A DNA stretch of 64,000 bases, from the NCBI RefSeq assembly GCF_040717445.1, contig NZ_JBFEFL010000001.1:806001-870000 (forward strand), read 5' to 3'. Positions 29,767 through 37,058 of this stretch are shown here, in pieces (position 1 is the first letter of the stretch; the number at the start of each line of letters is the position of its first letter). The position numbers and the translations under genes were made by a program. Source of the stretch: Qipengyuania sp. JC766. Its GTDB lineage: Bacteria > Pseudomonadota > Alphaproteobacteria > Sphingomonadales > Sphingomonadaceae. The notes below the pieces were generated by a model. That model did no database searches. It saw nothing but the letters and a program-made list of their open reading frames with translations, and had not been told where the DNA came from.

Positions 29767-31148
29767 CGCACTCCGTCCGGCCACAGGATCACCCGCAAGG
29801 TCTGCAGGAGGATCAGGATGTCGAGAAACGGTGTGTAATTCTTGGCGTAATAGAGGTCATATTCCAGCTTGTGCCGGGAATCCTCGATGCTGGCTCCGTA
29901 AGGATAATTGATCTGCGCCCACCCGGTGATGCCCGGTTTCACCATGTGTCGTTCGGCATAATAGGGCAGTTGCTCTTCCAGATCCGCCACGAACTTGGGA
30001 ACCTCCGGACGCGGGCCGACGAAGCTCATGTCGCCGCGAAGGACGCTCCAGCTCTGCGGCAGTTCGTCGATCCTGACCTTGCGGATGAACTTCCCGATCC
30101 GGGTAATGCGCGGGTCGTCCTTGTCGGCCCATTTCGCGCCATCCTTCTCGGCATCGGTGCGCATGGAACGAAGCTTGATGAGGTCGAAATCCTGCCCGTA
30201 AAGGCCCACGCGTCGTTGCCGGAAAAAGGCCGGGCCCTTGCTGTCGAGCTTTACCAGAAGCGCGAACAGCGCGATGATCGGCCAGGTCAGGGCAAGGAGC
30301 AGTGCGCTCGCCACGATGTCGAAAATTCTCTTCGATGCGCTGGAAATGACGCGGCCGCTCGAAAAACCGTCGCTGAAGATGAGCCAGCTTGGATTGACCG
30401 TATCGAGATCGATGCGGCCCGTCTCGCGTTCGATGAAGCTGCTGAAATCGTTGACGTGCACGCCCTTGGTCTTGATCCTGAGCAAGTCCTTCAGCGGAAG
30501 GGAATTGCGGCGCTCCTGCAAGGCCAGCACCACTTCGGTCACACCGAGATTGTCGACGAAATCTCCGAGATCGTGGATCGCTTCGCGCGATATCGCTTCC
30601 GGGATGGCGCGATCGGGTTCGTTCATGGCGATGAACGACACGACGGCAAAGCCGGACCCTTTCTCCTTGGACAGCGCCTTCAACCTGGCGGCACGCGCAC
30701 CGGCGCCAAGGACCATGACCCGGCGCCTGAACGCCGATGTCCCGAGGAAGCTGCCAATGAGGAGCCGGTTCGCCACCAGTAGCAGGACTGCCAGCAACAT
30801 GGCGAACAGCAAGGTGGACCGCCAGAAGGTTGCGCCCGGAACGATGAAGTCGAGAACCGAGAGGGCGATAATCCCGAGACTGATGGCGACCAGCAACCGT
30901 GCGCAGGCATAGCGCATCGATCGAAGGGCTTCCGATCCGTAAACGCCCACGGATATCATCGCGACCCACACGACGAGCGCGAAACCGCACAAGGGTACGG
31001 CGCGCTCCGAAAACGATCCCGGGTCCATTCCGATCTGTGATGCGCGCAACTGCCACGCCGCTTCCCCCGCCGCCAGCAGCAGCAGCAGATCGAAGATGCC
31101 GAGCAGCATCACCGAATGGGGAACGTAGTGTTTGAAAAGGCGGATCAT
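29763..31148 (-). CDS. Exopolysaccharide sugar transferase (PEP-CTERM-associated type)
   Basis: A 461-residue polyprenyl-phosphate glycosyl-1-phosphate transferase. Several N-terminal membrane helices are followed by a nucleotide-binding-like middle region and the bacterial sugar transferase domain (KRIFDIVASALLLALTWPIIALFALLVKLDSKGPAFFRQRRVG, RIDELPQSWSVLRGDMSFVGPRPEVP, VKPGITGWAQINYPYG). It starts chain assembly by loading the first sugar phosphate onto undecaprenyl phosphate. It heads the operon with prsK, prsR and the TPR lipoprotein. A nested inverted repeat lies 8 bp before its ATG. Confidence 0.92.
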   Translation of the reverse strand: MIRLFKHYVPHSVMLLGIFDLLLLLAAGEAAWQLRASQIGMDPGSFSERAVPLCGFALVVWVAMISVGVYGSEALRSMRYACARLLVAISLGIIALSVLDFIVPGATFWRSTLLFAMLLAVLLLVANRLLIGSFLGTSAFRRRVMVLGAGARAARLKALSKEKGSGFAVVSFIAMNEPDRAIPEAISREAIHDLGDFVDNLGVTEVVLALQERRNSLPLKDLLRIKTKGVHVNDFSSFIERETGRIDLDTVNPSWLIFSDGFSSGRVISSASKRIFDIVASALLLALTWPIIALFALLVKLDSKGPAFFRQRRVGLYGQDFDLIKLRSMRTDAEKDGAKWADKDDPRITRIGKFIRKVRIDELPQSWSVLRGDMSFVGPRPEVPKFVADLEEQLPYYAERHMVKPGITGWAQINYPYGASIEDSRHKLEYDLYYAKNYTPFLDILILLQTLRVILWPDGVR

Positions 31149-31156
31149 CGTATCCC

Positions 31157-31189
31157 AGTGCGGACATTCCGTTTCGGAAGGACCGCACT
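31157..31189 (-). promoter_or_regulatory. Nested inverted repeat in the sugar-transferase leader
   Basis: Outer arms AGTGCGG (31157-31163) and CCGCACT (31183-31189) and inner arms TTCC (31167-31170) and GGAA (31176-31179) are symmetric about one centre, with equal 3-bp spacers. It ends 8 bp from the start codon. It could be an operator or an mRNA hairpin controlling translation. Confidence 0.5.
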
Positions 31190-31211
31190 AGGACCGAGAG
31201 GTGAAATGTCG

Positions 31212-31222
31212 GTAAACTTTAC
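31212..31222. promoter_or_regulatory. AT-rich palindrome GTAAACTTTAC
   Basis: A perfect 11-bp palindrome (GTAAA-C-TTTAC) in an AT-rich patch about 65 bp upstream of the sugar-transferase start. It is a candidate operator or promoter element. No sigma-54 -24/-12 consensus was found here, although PrsR is sigma-54 dependent. Confidence 0.3.
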
Positions 31223-31271
31223 ACCGAGGCGTAAACCCGAGTGACTGGGAAAGCCGGTATCGGAGAGATCC

Positions 31272-31562
31272 TTATTCTCCGTCGATCTTGTCGACCGCCT
31301 CCTGCGCCGCATCGCCGACCTGCTCGGCACCGTCGCCGACCTTTTCCGCCGCGCCGGCAATGGCATTGTCCTTCGCGATTTCGGCCCCGGTCCCTTGCGA
31401 AACGAAGTAAACGACAGCCGCGGCCACCAGCACGATAATCAGCAGGAACACCCACCGCGCCCCGCCGCCGCTGCGGCGACCTTCCCCGTCGCGGATGATC
31501 GTGGTTCGGGTATGAGTGTTTCCGCTGGCATCGGTGGTTTCGGTGACGCGTTCTTCTGTCAT
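31272..31562 (-). CDS. Small single-span membrane protein
   Basis: 96 residues. A charged, Thr-rich cytoplasmic N-terminus (MTEERVTETTDASGNTHTR) is followed by one membrane helix (WVFLLIIVLVAAAVVYFV) and an acidic alanine-rich tail with heptad-like AAEKVGDGAEQVGDAAQEAV. ATG at 31562 is preceded by AGGGAGA. I do not recognise a function; the tail resembles stress-related amphipathic helices. Confidence 0.72.
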   Translation of the reverse strand: MTEERVTETTDASGNTHTRTTIIRDGEGRRSGGGARWVFLLIIVLVAAAVVYFVSQGTGAEIAKDNAIAGAAEKVGDGAEQVGDAAQEAVDKIDGE

Positions 31563-31625
31563 GTGCGTATCTCCCTGTGGATGCTGCAAAACGGGGTTTT
31601 TCCGATGCGGTTCCGCGACCGATGG

Positions 31626-33017
31626 TTAATCGGCACGACCTGTTCCGAAGGAGAAGGGCGTATTGCCTCGCGACATCCGGTCGAAATGCAACCTAGCGCC
31701 TTCAGGTGCCAGCGATCGCTGCAAACAGGCGGACCGGTGACAGCGTGAACAGCCGTGGCCGACCGGCTGTGCGTGCTTCTTCTCGAAGGAGAAATGCCGA
31801 GCCTGTGCAAGGTCGCGCGCGAGCCGGACTTCGAGGCCAAGGACGATCGCAAAGCGTGCTTCGCCCGAGGTTCCGCTTCCGTCCACCGTGCGTGAAATCG
31901 TGAACCAGTGATCGGGCGCGGCGCCAGCACCCTCCAGGTCCAGCATTTGCAACATGAGTTCTGAAGGTCGGGAGAATGTCTCGTGCACATTCCAAAGAGG
32001 ACACGTGTCTTCGGTTTCGAGAATGGTCGCCCCGCTGGCTCCGACGAAACGTTTGGAGATCTGTCCCGCGCGGTCGATTCTCGCCATGAAGAAGGGAAGG
32101 CCTCGCTGACCAATCCGCTGTAGCGTCGTGAGGCGGTGCGCCAGCTGTTCGAAGCTGACCGTGAAGCGCCGCATCAGGACCGGGAGGTCATAGCCGGTCG
32201 CTTCGCACGCTCTCAGGAAGCGTCCATACGGCATGACGAGCGCGGCGGCGAAATACGCTGCCAGATGACGCTCGAACAATTGGCGCGCGGCATCGTCGGC
32301 GAAATCGGTCGCACTCGCAAATTCGTCGATGCGCCGTTCCTGCTCGAGACGTGCGAGTTGCAGCGCCACCTGGAAGTTACGCGACGGCACGTCGAGCATC
32401 TCCGAAAGCTGGAGCTGGCGGGCATGGAGATCTAGTCGACGGAGAGCTTCCGGCATGACTTCGCGCGGAAGGATACGAACGGTGAGCTGGTGCTTCTCGC
32501 GCAACCGCTCCGTCAGGGCCGCACCGATTTCGGCCCGCGAAAGACGCATTTCATCCGCAGTCTCTTCCGCCGCCTGGTCCAGATCGGCAAAGTGGTTCTG
32601 CCAGCGCTCGATCTCACGCCGCGATTGTTGCAGCGGACCGTCTACTGCCGCGTCCGGCGTTGCCGAATGATCGAACAGATCGGCGAAAGCAGCGGCGATG
32701 TTCGGCGCCGATGACAGAAACTCGACCATTTCCTCGCGATCGATATCGAACCGCTCGAAGCGATCATGCGCCAACCGCCTGACGAGGCCTTCGATACCAC
32801 CGATCGACTTGTCTTCCCGCAAATTACGTGGATCGAAATCGAACGTGTCCACGACCTTCATCATCACGCGGGCCGACAGCGGCCTCTGGTTGCGTTCAAT
32901 CAGGTTGAGATAGCTCGGCGATATATCGAGCTTTTGCGCCATTGCGGTTTGCGTCAGACGCTCCCGCTTGCGCAATCTGCGCATGGCCGGTCCTGCCAGA
33001 ATGGATGAATCACTCAT
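31626..33017 (-). CDS. RamB-like XRE regulator with short-chain acyl-CoA regulator domain
   Basis: 463 residues. An N-terminal HTH (AMRRLRKRERLTQTAMAQKLDISPSYLNLIERNQRPLS) is followed by an IrrE/ImmA-like zincin-type region lacking an obvious HExxH, and then the C-terminal DUF2083-like domain ending in cysteines (GCSRCHRSACLQR). This is the layout of RamB and the short-chain fatty acyl-CoA regulators, which in actinobacteria control isocitrate lyase. Its divergent position next to aceA (155-bp gap) strongly suggests the same role here. ATG at 33017 fits family alignment, although ATG at 32984 has the better ribosome site (AGGA). Confidence 0.85.
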   Translation of the reverse strand: MSDSSILAGPAMRRLRKRERLTQTAMAQKLDISPSYLNLIERNQRPLSARVMMKVVDTFDFDPRNLREDKSIGGIEGLVRRLAHDRFERFDIDREEMVEFLSSAPNIAAAFADLFDHSATPDAAVDGPLQQSRREIERWQNHFADLDQAAEETADEMRLSRAEIGAALTERLREKHQLTVRILPREVMPEALRRLDLHARQLQLSEMLDVPSRNFQVALQLARLEQERRIDEFASATDFADDAARQLFERHLAAYFAAALVMPYGRFLRACEATGYDLPVLMRRFTVSFEQLAHRLTTLQRIGQRGLPFFMARIDRAGQISKRFVGASGATILETEDTCPLWNVHETFSRPSELMLQMLDLEGAGAAPDHWFTISRTVDGSGTSGEARFAIVLGLEVRLARDLAQARHFSFEKKHAQPVGHGCSRCHRSACLQRSLAPEGARLHFDRMSRGNTPFSFGTGRAD

Positions 33018-33045
33018 TAAATACAGCTGTCACATTTTTTACATG

Positions 33046-33052
33046 TTTGCAA
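33046..33052 (+). promoter_or_regulatory. RamB-like motif TTTGCAA between the regulator and aceA
   Basis: TTTGCAA is the core of the RamB operator described in Corynebacterium. Here it sits about 29 bp from the regulator start and 120 bp from aceA. The flanks do not match the full consensus, so this is a candidate only. Confidence 0.35.
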
Positions 33053-33078
33053 CTATGCCACCTCGCTTCTGCTCACTG

Positions 33079-33092
33079 AGACAAATGTGTCT
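33079..33092. promoter_or_regulatory. Inverted repeat AGACA-N4-TGTCT upstream of aceA
   Basis: A dyad with 5-bp perfect arms (AGACA and TGTCT) around AATG, about 80 bp before the aceA ATG and in the shared promoter region with the RamB-like gene. It could be a second operator. Confidence 0.35.
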
Positions 33093-33172
33093 GTAAAATT
33101 TCTTCGCATCCTGCGCCGGCTTCCTTCATTTCGAACCACGAGACAGTTTCGGAATCGAGCCAGGAGTTACGA

Positions 33173-34771
33173 ATGACCTATCACCAGACCATCGACGGGG
33201 CCGGACGAACCATAGAGTCGGCCGGGAGCAGCTGGGAAGCGATCGACGCGGAACAGGTCGCGCGGATGCGGCTGCAGAACCGCTTCAAGACCGGCCTCGA
33301 TATCGCACGGTACACCGCCGGCATCATGCGCCGGGATATGGCGGCCTATGACGCCGATCCTTCGGCCTACACCCAGTCGCTCGGCGCTTGGCACGGCTTC
33401 ATCGGCCAGCAGCAGCTCATCAGCATCAAGAAGCATTTCGGCAGCACCAAGGGCCGATACATGTACCTGTCTGGCTGGATGGTCGCAGCGCTCCGCAGCG
33501 AGTTCGGCCCCCTGCCCGATCAGTCCATGCACGAGAAAACCAGCGTTCCGGCGCTCATCGGGGAGCTCTACACCTTCCTCAAGCAGGCCGATGCACGCGA
33601 ACTGGGTGGCCTGTTCCGAACGCTTGATGCTGCCCGCGAGGCGGGAGACGAGCTGGAAGCGAAGCGTCTGGAAAGCGCGATCGACGGTTACGAAACCCAT
33701 GTCGTGCCGATCATCGCGGACATCGATGCCGGCTTCGGGAATGCGGAGGCGACCTATCTGCTCGCCAAGAAGATGATCGAAGCCGGGGCATGCGCGCTCC
33801 AGATCGAGAATCAGGTTTCGGACGAAAAGCAGTGCGGCCATCAGGACGGCAAGGTCACGGTCCCGCACGAGGACTTCCTGCAGAAGATCCGGGCCATCCG
33901 GTATGCCTTCCTCGAACTGGGCGTCGATGATGGCATCATCGTTGCCAGGACGGACTCCCTCGGCGCGGGACTGACCAAGCAGATCGCCTACACCACGGAA
34001 GAGGGCGACCTTGGCGACCAGTACAACAGCTTCCTCGATTGCGAGGAGGTCGACCCGGCCAATATCCGGAACGGCGATGTCTTTCTAAGCCGCGAAGGCA
34101 AGCTGCTGCGTCCGCGCCGGCTGCCGTCGAACCTGTACCAGTTCCGGCCGGGAACCGGCGTCGACCGCGTGGTCCTGGACTGCATCACTTCGCTCCAGAA
34201 CGGCGCCGATCTCCTGTGGATCGAAACCGAGAAGCCGCATGTCGAGCAGATCGCGGAGATGGTCGACCGGATCCGCGAAACGGTGCCGAACGCCAAGCTG
34301 GTCTACAATAACTCGCCCAGCTTCAACTGGACGCTCAATTTCCGGCAGCAGGTGTTCGACGCCTGGGAAGCGGAAGGGCGCGATGTCGGCCAGTATGACC
34401 GCGACCGGTTGATGAGCGTCGATTACGACGAGACCGAACTGGCGCAGGAAGCGGAAGAGAAGATCCGTACCTTCCAGGCGGACGCGTCCCGGCGCGCCGG
34501 TATCTTCCATCACCTGATCACGCTGCCGACCTATCACACGGCAGCCCTCAGCACCGACAATCTCTCGAAGAGGTACTTCGGGGAAGAAGCGATGCTGGGC
34601 TACGTCAAGCAGGTGCAGCGTGAGGAAATCCGGCAGGGTATCGCCTGCGTGAAGCACCAGAACATGGCCGGCTCCGACATAGGGGATGATCACAAGGAAG
34701 CCTTTGCCGGGGAAGCTGCGCTGAAAGCGGGCGGCAAGGACAACACCATGAACCAGTTCGAGGCGGCGTGA
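33173..34771 (+). CDS. aceA: Isocitrate lyase (long form)
   Basis: 532 residues. It splits isocitrate to glyoxylate and succinate, the entry step of the glyoxylate shunt. The catalytic motif KQCGH is at residues 219-223, and other conserved blocks are DIDAGFGNAEATYLLAKKMIEAGACALQIENQV and VARTDSLGAGLTKQIAY. At ~530 residues it belongs to the long bacterial class (as in Pseudomonas), not the 434-residue E. coli type. The ATG follows CAGGAG. Malate synthase is not adjacent. Confidence 0.96.
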   Translation: MTYHQTIDGAGRTIESAGSSWEAIDAEQVARMRLQNRFKTGLDIARYTAGIMRRDMAAYDADPSAYTQSLGAWHGFIGQQQLISIKKHFGSTKGRYMYLSGWMVAALRSEFGPLPDQSMHEKTSVPALIGELYTFLKQADARELGGLFRTLDAAREAGDELEAKRLESAIDGYETHVVPIIADIDAGFGNAEATYLLAKKMIEAGACALQIENQVSDEKQCGHQDGKVTVPHEDFLQKIRAIRYAFLELGVDDGIIVARTDSLGAGLTKQIAYTTEEGDLGDQYNSFLDCEEVDPANIRNGDVFLSREGKLLRPRRLPSNLYQFRPGTGVDRVVLDCITSLQNGADLLWIETEKPHVEQIAEMVDRIRETVPNAKLVYNNSPSFNWTLNFRQQVFDAWEAEGRDVGQYDRDRLMSVDYDETELAQEAEEKIRTFQADASRRAGIFHHLITLPTYHTAALSTDNLSKRYFGEEAMLGYVKQVQREEIRQGIACVKHQNMAGSDIGDDHKEAFAGEAALKAGGKDNTMNQFEAA

Positions 34772-34793
34772 GGCCGCCGGGAAAGGATCGCAC

Positions 34794-34979
34794 ATGACAC
34801 AGACTACCGAATTGCCGAAAGAGCCCGGACGCGCCCGCGCGCTGCTTTCGACTGCCGACTTCAAGCTCCTGCGGCGTGCCCTCGAAAGCCATGCCAAAGC
34901 CGTCGAGGACCGCGAGGAACTGGCGAAGATCAACGCCCTTCACCACCGGCTCGGGACCTACGTCCCCGACGCCGACTGA
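34794..34979 (+). CDS. Small hypothetical protein after aceA
   Basis: 61 residues, highly charged, with a predicted helical core (LLSTADFKLLRRALESHAKAVEDREELAKINALHHRLGTYV) and no membrane segment. GAAAGGA precedes the ATG, 23 nt after aceA, so it is probably co-transcribed. No family recognised. Confidence 0.62.
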   Translation: MTQTTELPKEPGRARALLSTADFKLLRRALESHAKAVEDREELAKINALHHRLGTYVPDAD

Positions 34980-35001
34980 ACACAAACTCCTGGGGAGGAG
35001 T

Positions 35002-35033
35002 ACGGCCATCGGGGTTCGCGCCCCGGTGGCCGT
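35002..35033 (+). terminator. Strong hairpin after the aceA operon
   Basis: Arms ACGGCCATCGGGG (35002-35014) and CCCCGGTGGCCGT (35021-35033) pair over 13 positions with one G-U, around loop TTCGCG. Only CAACCTTT follows, so termination may rely partly on other factors. Confidence 0.6.
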
Positions 35034-35096
35034 CAACCTTTCATGAACCATCCCGCGCACCGGATGCTTAAGGCTTGTTTGCCATAGGCGTGCACC

Positions 35097-35579
35097 ATGG
35101 CCCGCCGTCAGACCAAGCCTACCATCAGCAAGACGATGTACGTCCACTTCGCCGCGATCACGCTGGCGCTGACGGGCGCCCTCGCGATGCTGGCGGATTC
35201 AGAGAGCCTGACCGCGATCGCATCGGAAGCCGCAGATGACCGGAGCTCTCCTGTCGAAGCGAAGCCCCTGATCGACAAGCGCGACGAGAGCCGGCAGGCG
35301 GGTCGCTGGTCCGCCGAAACCGGCGCATTCGGCAGCGCCACTATCACCGATCCCGATGCGAGCGGATCGATGGCCACGTCCCACGAAGGCGACGTTCCGG
35401 ACGGCGACATCCTGCGGCGGCTGGGTCTTACGCAGGCCCAGTGGGATGCCTTGCCACGTGAGGAACAGTTGCGCCTGCTGGGCGAACTCGACACCCGCGC
35501 TCCGACCGTTTCCAGCGACGAGCGCCGCGCGGCGGCCGAGCGGATCCTGGAAGCGTCCAACGCGCGCAGCGTCGAGTAG
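35097..35579 (+). CDS. Hypothetical protein with one N-terminal membrane helix
   Basis: 160 residues. Residues ~14-33 (YVHFAAITLALTGALAMLA) form a membrane helix or uncleaved signal. The middle is polar, probably disordered, and rich in Ser/Asp. The C-terminal ~60 residues look helical (ILRRLGLTQAQWDALPREEQLRLLGELD). No family recognised. The ATG has only a weak AGGCG upstream. Confidence 0.62.
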   Translation: MARRQTKPTISKTMYVHFAAITLALTGALAMLADSESLTAIASEAADDRSSPVEAKPLIDKRDESRQAGRWSAETGAFGSATITDPDASGSMATSHEGDVPDGDILRRLGLTQAQWDALPREEQLRLLGELDTRAPTVSSDERRAAAERILEASNARSVE

Positions 35580-35586
35580 ACGTCGA

Positions 35587-36921
35587 TCAGCCGCCCTTGC
35601 GCGGCATCAGGTCCAGGGCGGCACCGGCCAGCGCCTCCGCACCCGTCGCGATCACTTTCTCCGCATCGGGCGCCCAGTATGGCGAGTGAAGCGATGGCAG
35701 CGGCTTGCCATCCTTCTCCAACGCCTCGAGCATGGGCTGCGGGGTGCCGCTGATCCAGAACAGCATGGTTTCGACATCGCCGGGGGCGGCACGGCGGAAC
35801 TGGCTGAAGTCCTCACCGCCCATGACCGGCTTGCGTTCGATCACCCGGTCCTCGCCGAAACGGGTCCGCATCGCGCTCGCCATGCGCTGGGTGAAGTCGG
35901 GATCGTTGTAGGTCGCGGGCGTGTAGGGATCCTCCACCTCGACCACTGGCATCATGTCTTCCGGCAGGCCGGCCGCGATCGCCTCGCCGCGGGCGATCCG
36001 CTCGATGCCCTTCAGCAGGCGGTCGCGTGTTTCGTCCGAATAGCTGCGCACGGTCAGTTGCAGGCGCGCCTCGTCCGAGATGATGTTGTGCTTCGCGCCC
36101 GAATGGAAGCTGCCCACGGTCACCACGGCGGAATCCAGCGGATCGATCTCACGGCTGATGAGAGTCTGCAGCTTCATCACGATCGCGCTCGCCAGGACGA
36201 CCGGATCGCGCGTCGTGTGCGGATAGGCACCGTGCCCGCCCACGCCCTTCACCGTGATGTCCACGCTGTCGACATTCGCCATCGCGAAACCGGGCACGTA
36301 TTCGATGGTGCCGGCCGGCGCAGCGGCCGGTCCGTTGTGGAAGGCGATGGCGTAGTCGGGCTTGGCGAAGCGAGTGTAGAGCCCGTCTTCCAGCATTGCG
36401 AGCGCGCCCAGGCCCAGCTCTTCCGCCGGCTGCAGGATCATGACCAGTGTTCCGGACCATTCGTCCTTGCGCTCAGCAAGCTGCTGCGCCGCGCCGACCC
36501 ATGCTGTCATGTGCGTGTCGTGCCCGCAGGCGTGCATCACGCCCGTCGTCACGCCGCTGGCGGGAGTCGCGGTCCTGGTGCTGGCAAAGGGCAGTCCGGT
36601 CTGTTCGACCACCGGGAGCGCATCCATGTCGGCCCGGATCAGGACCGTCGGCCCCTCCCCGTTCTCCATCACCGCGACCACGCCCGTCCGGCCGACCCCT
36701 TCGGTCACCTCGAAGCCCAGGGCGCGGGCACGTTCGGCCAGCTTCGCGGCAGTCTGCGTTTCCTCGAAGCTGAGTTCCGGATTTGCGTGGAGGTCGCGGT
36801 AGAGTTCCATCAATTCGGGCATGTCAGCGCTCACCGCATCGCGCAGCTCGTTCGCCTGCGCCTGCCCGCCTGCCGTCATGGCCAGCGCCATTGCCGCCAT
36901 GCCGAGATACCGTCCGTTCAT
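35587..36921 (-). CDS. Secreted M20-family amidohydrolase/peptidase
   Basis: 444 residues. A cleavable signal peptide (MNGRYLGMAAMALAMTAGGQAQA) precedes an M20D metallo-amidohydrolase: RDLHANPELSFEE, RADMDALPVVEQTGLPF, the metal-binding VMHACGHDTHM and PVMGGEDFSQF. The family hydrolyses N-acyl amino acids, hippurate or indole-3-acetyl conjugates. An exported form suggests use of external amides or peptides. ATG at 36921 gives the signal peptide; longer starts extend antisense to the neighbouring permease. Confidence 0.88.
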   Translation of the reverse strand: MNGRYLGMAAMALAMTAGGQAQANELRDAVSADMPELMELYRDLHANPELSFEETQTAAKLAERARALGFEVTEGVGRTGVVAVMENGEGPTVLIRADMDALPVVEQTGLPFASTRTATPASGVTTGVMHACGHDTHMTAWVGAAQQLAERKDEWSGTLVMILQPAEELGLGALAMLEDGLYTRFAKPDYAIAFHNGPAAAPAGTIEYVPGFAMANVDSVDITVKGVGGHGAYPHTTRDPVVLASAIVMKLQTLISREIDPLDSAVVTVGSFHSGAKHNIISDEARLQLTVRSYSDETRDRLLKGIERIARGEAIAAGLPEDMMPVVEVEDPYTPATYNDPDFTQRMASAMRTRFGEDRVIERKPVMGGEDFSQFRRAAPGDVETMLFWISGTPQPMLEALEKDGKPLPSLHSPYWAPDAEKVIATGAEALAGAALDLMPRKGG

Positions 36922-36950
36922 CGCCGTTCTCCCCGTTGCCCGATTCGAGA

Positions 36951-36968
36951 CATGGACCACATGGACCA
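36951..36968. repeat. Tandem 9-bp repeat upstream of the amidohydrolase
   Basis: CATGGACCA occurs twice in direct succession, about 30 bp upstream of the amidohydrolase ATG. It may be a regulator site or chance. Confidence 0.4.
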
Positions 36969-37058
36969 CTGTCCTGGGAGAGAAAAATCGCCTCCCGAAA
37001 CGGCCTGTCCTGCCTCTCCGCAAGCGAAGATGACACAGCATCGCGATGTAGGAAAGGA

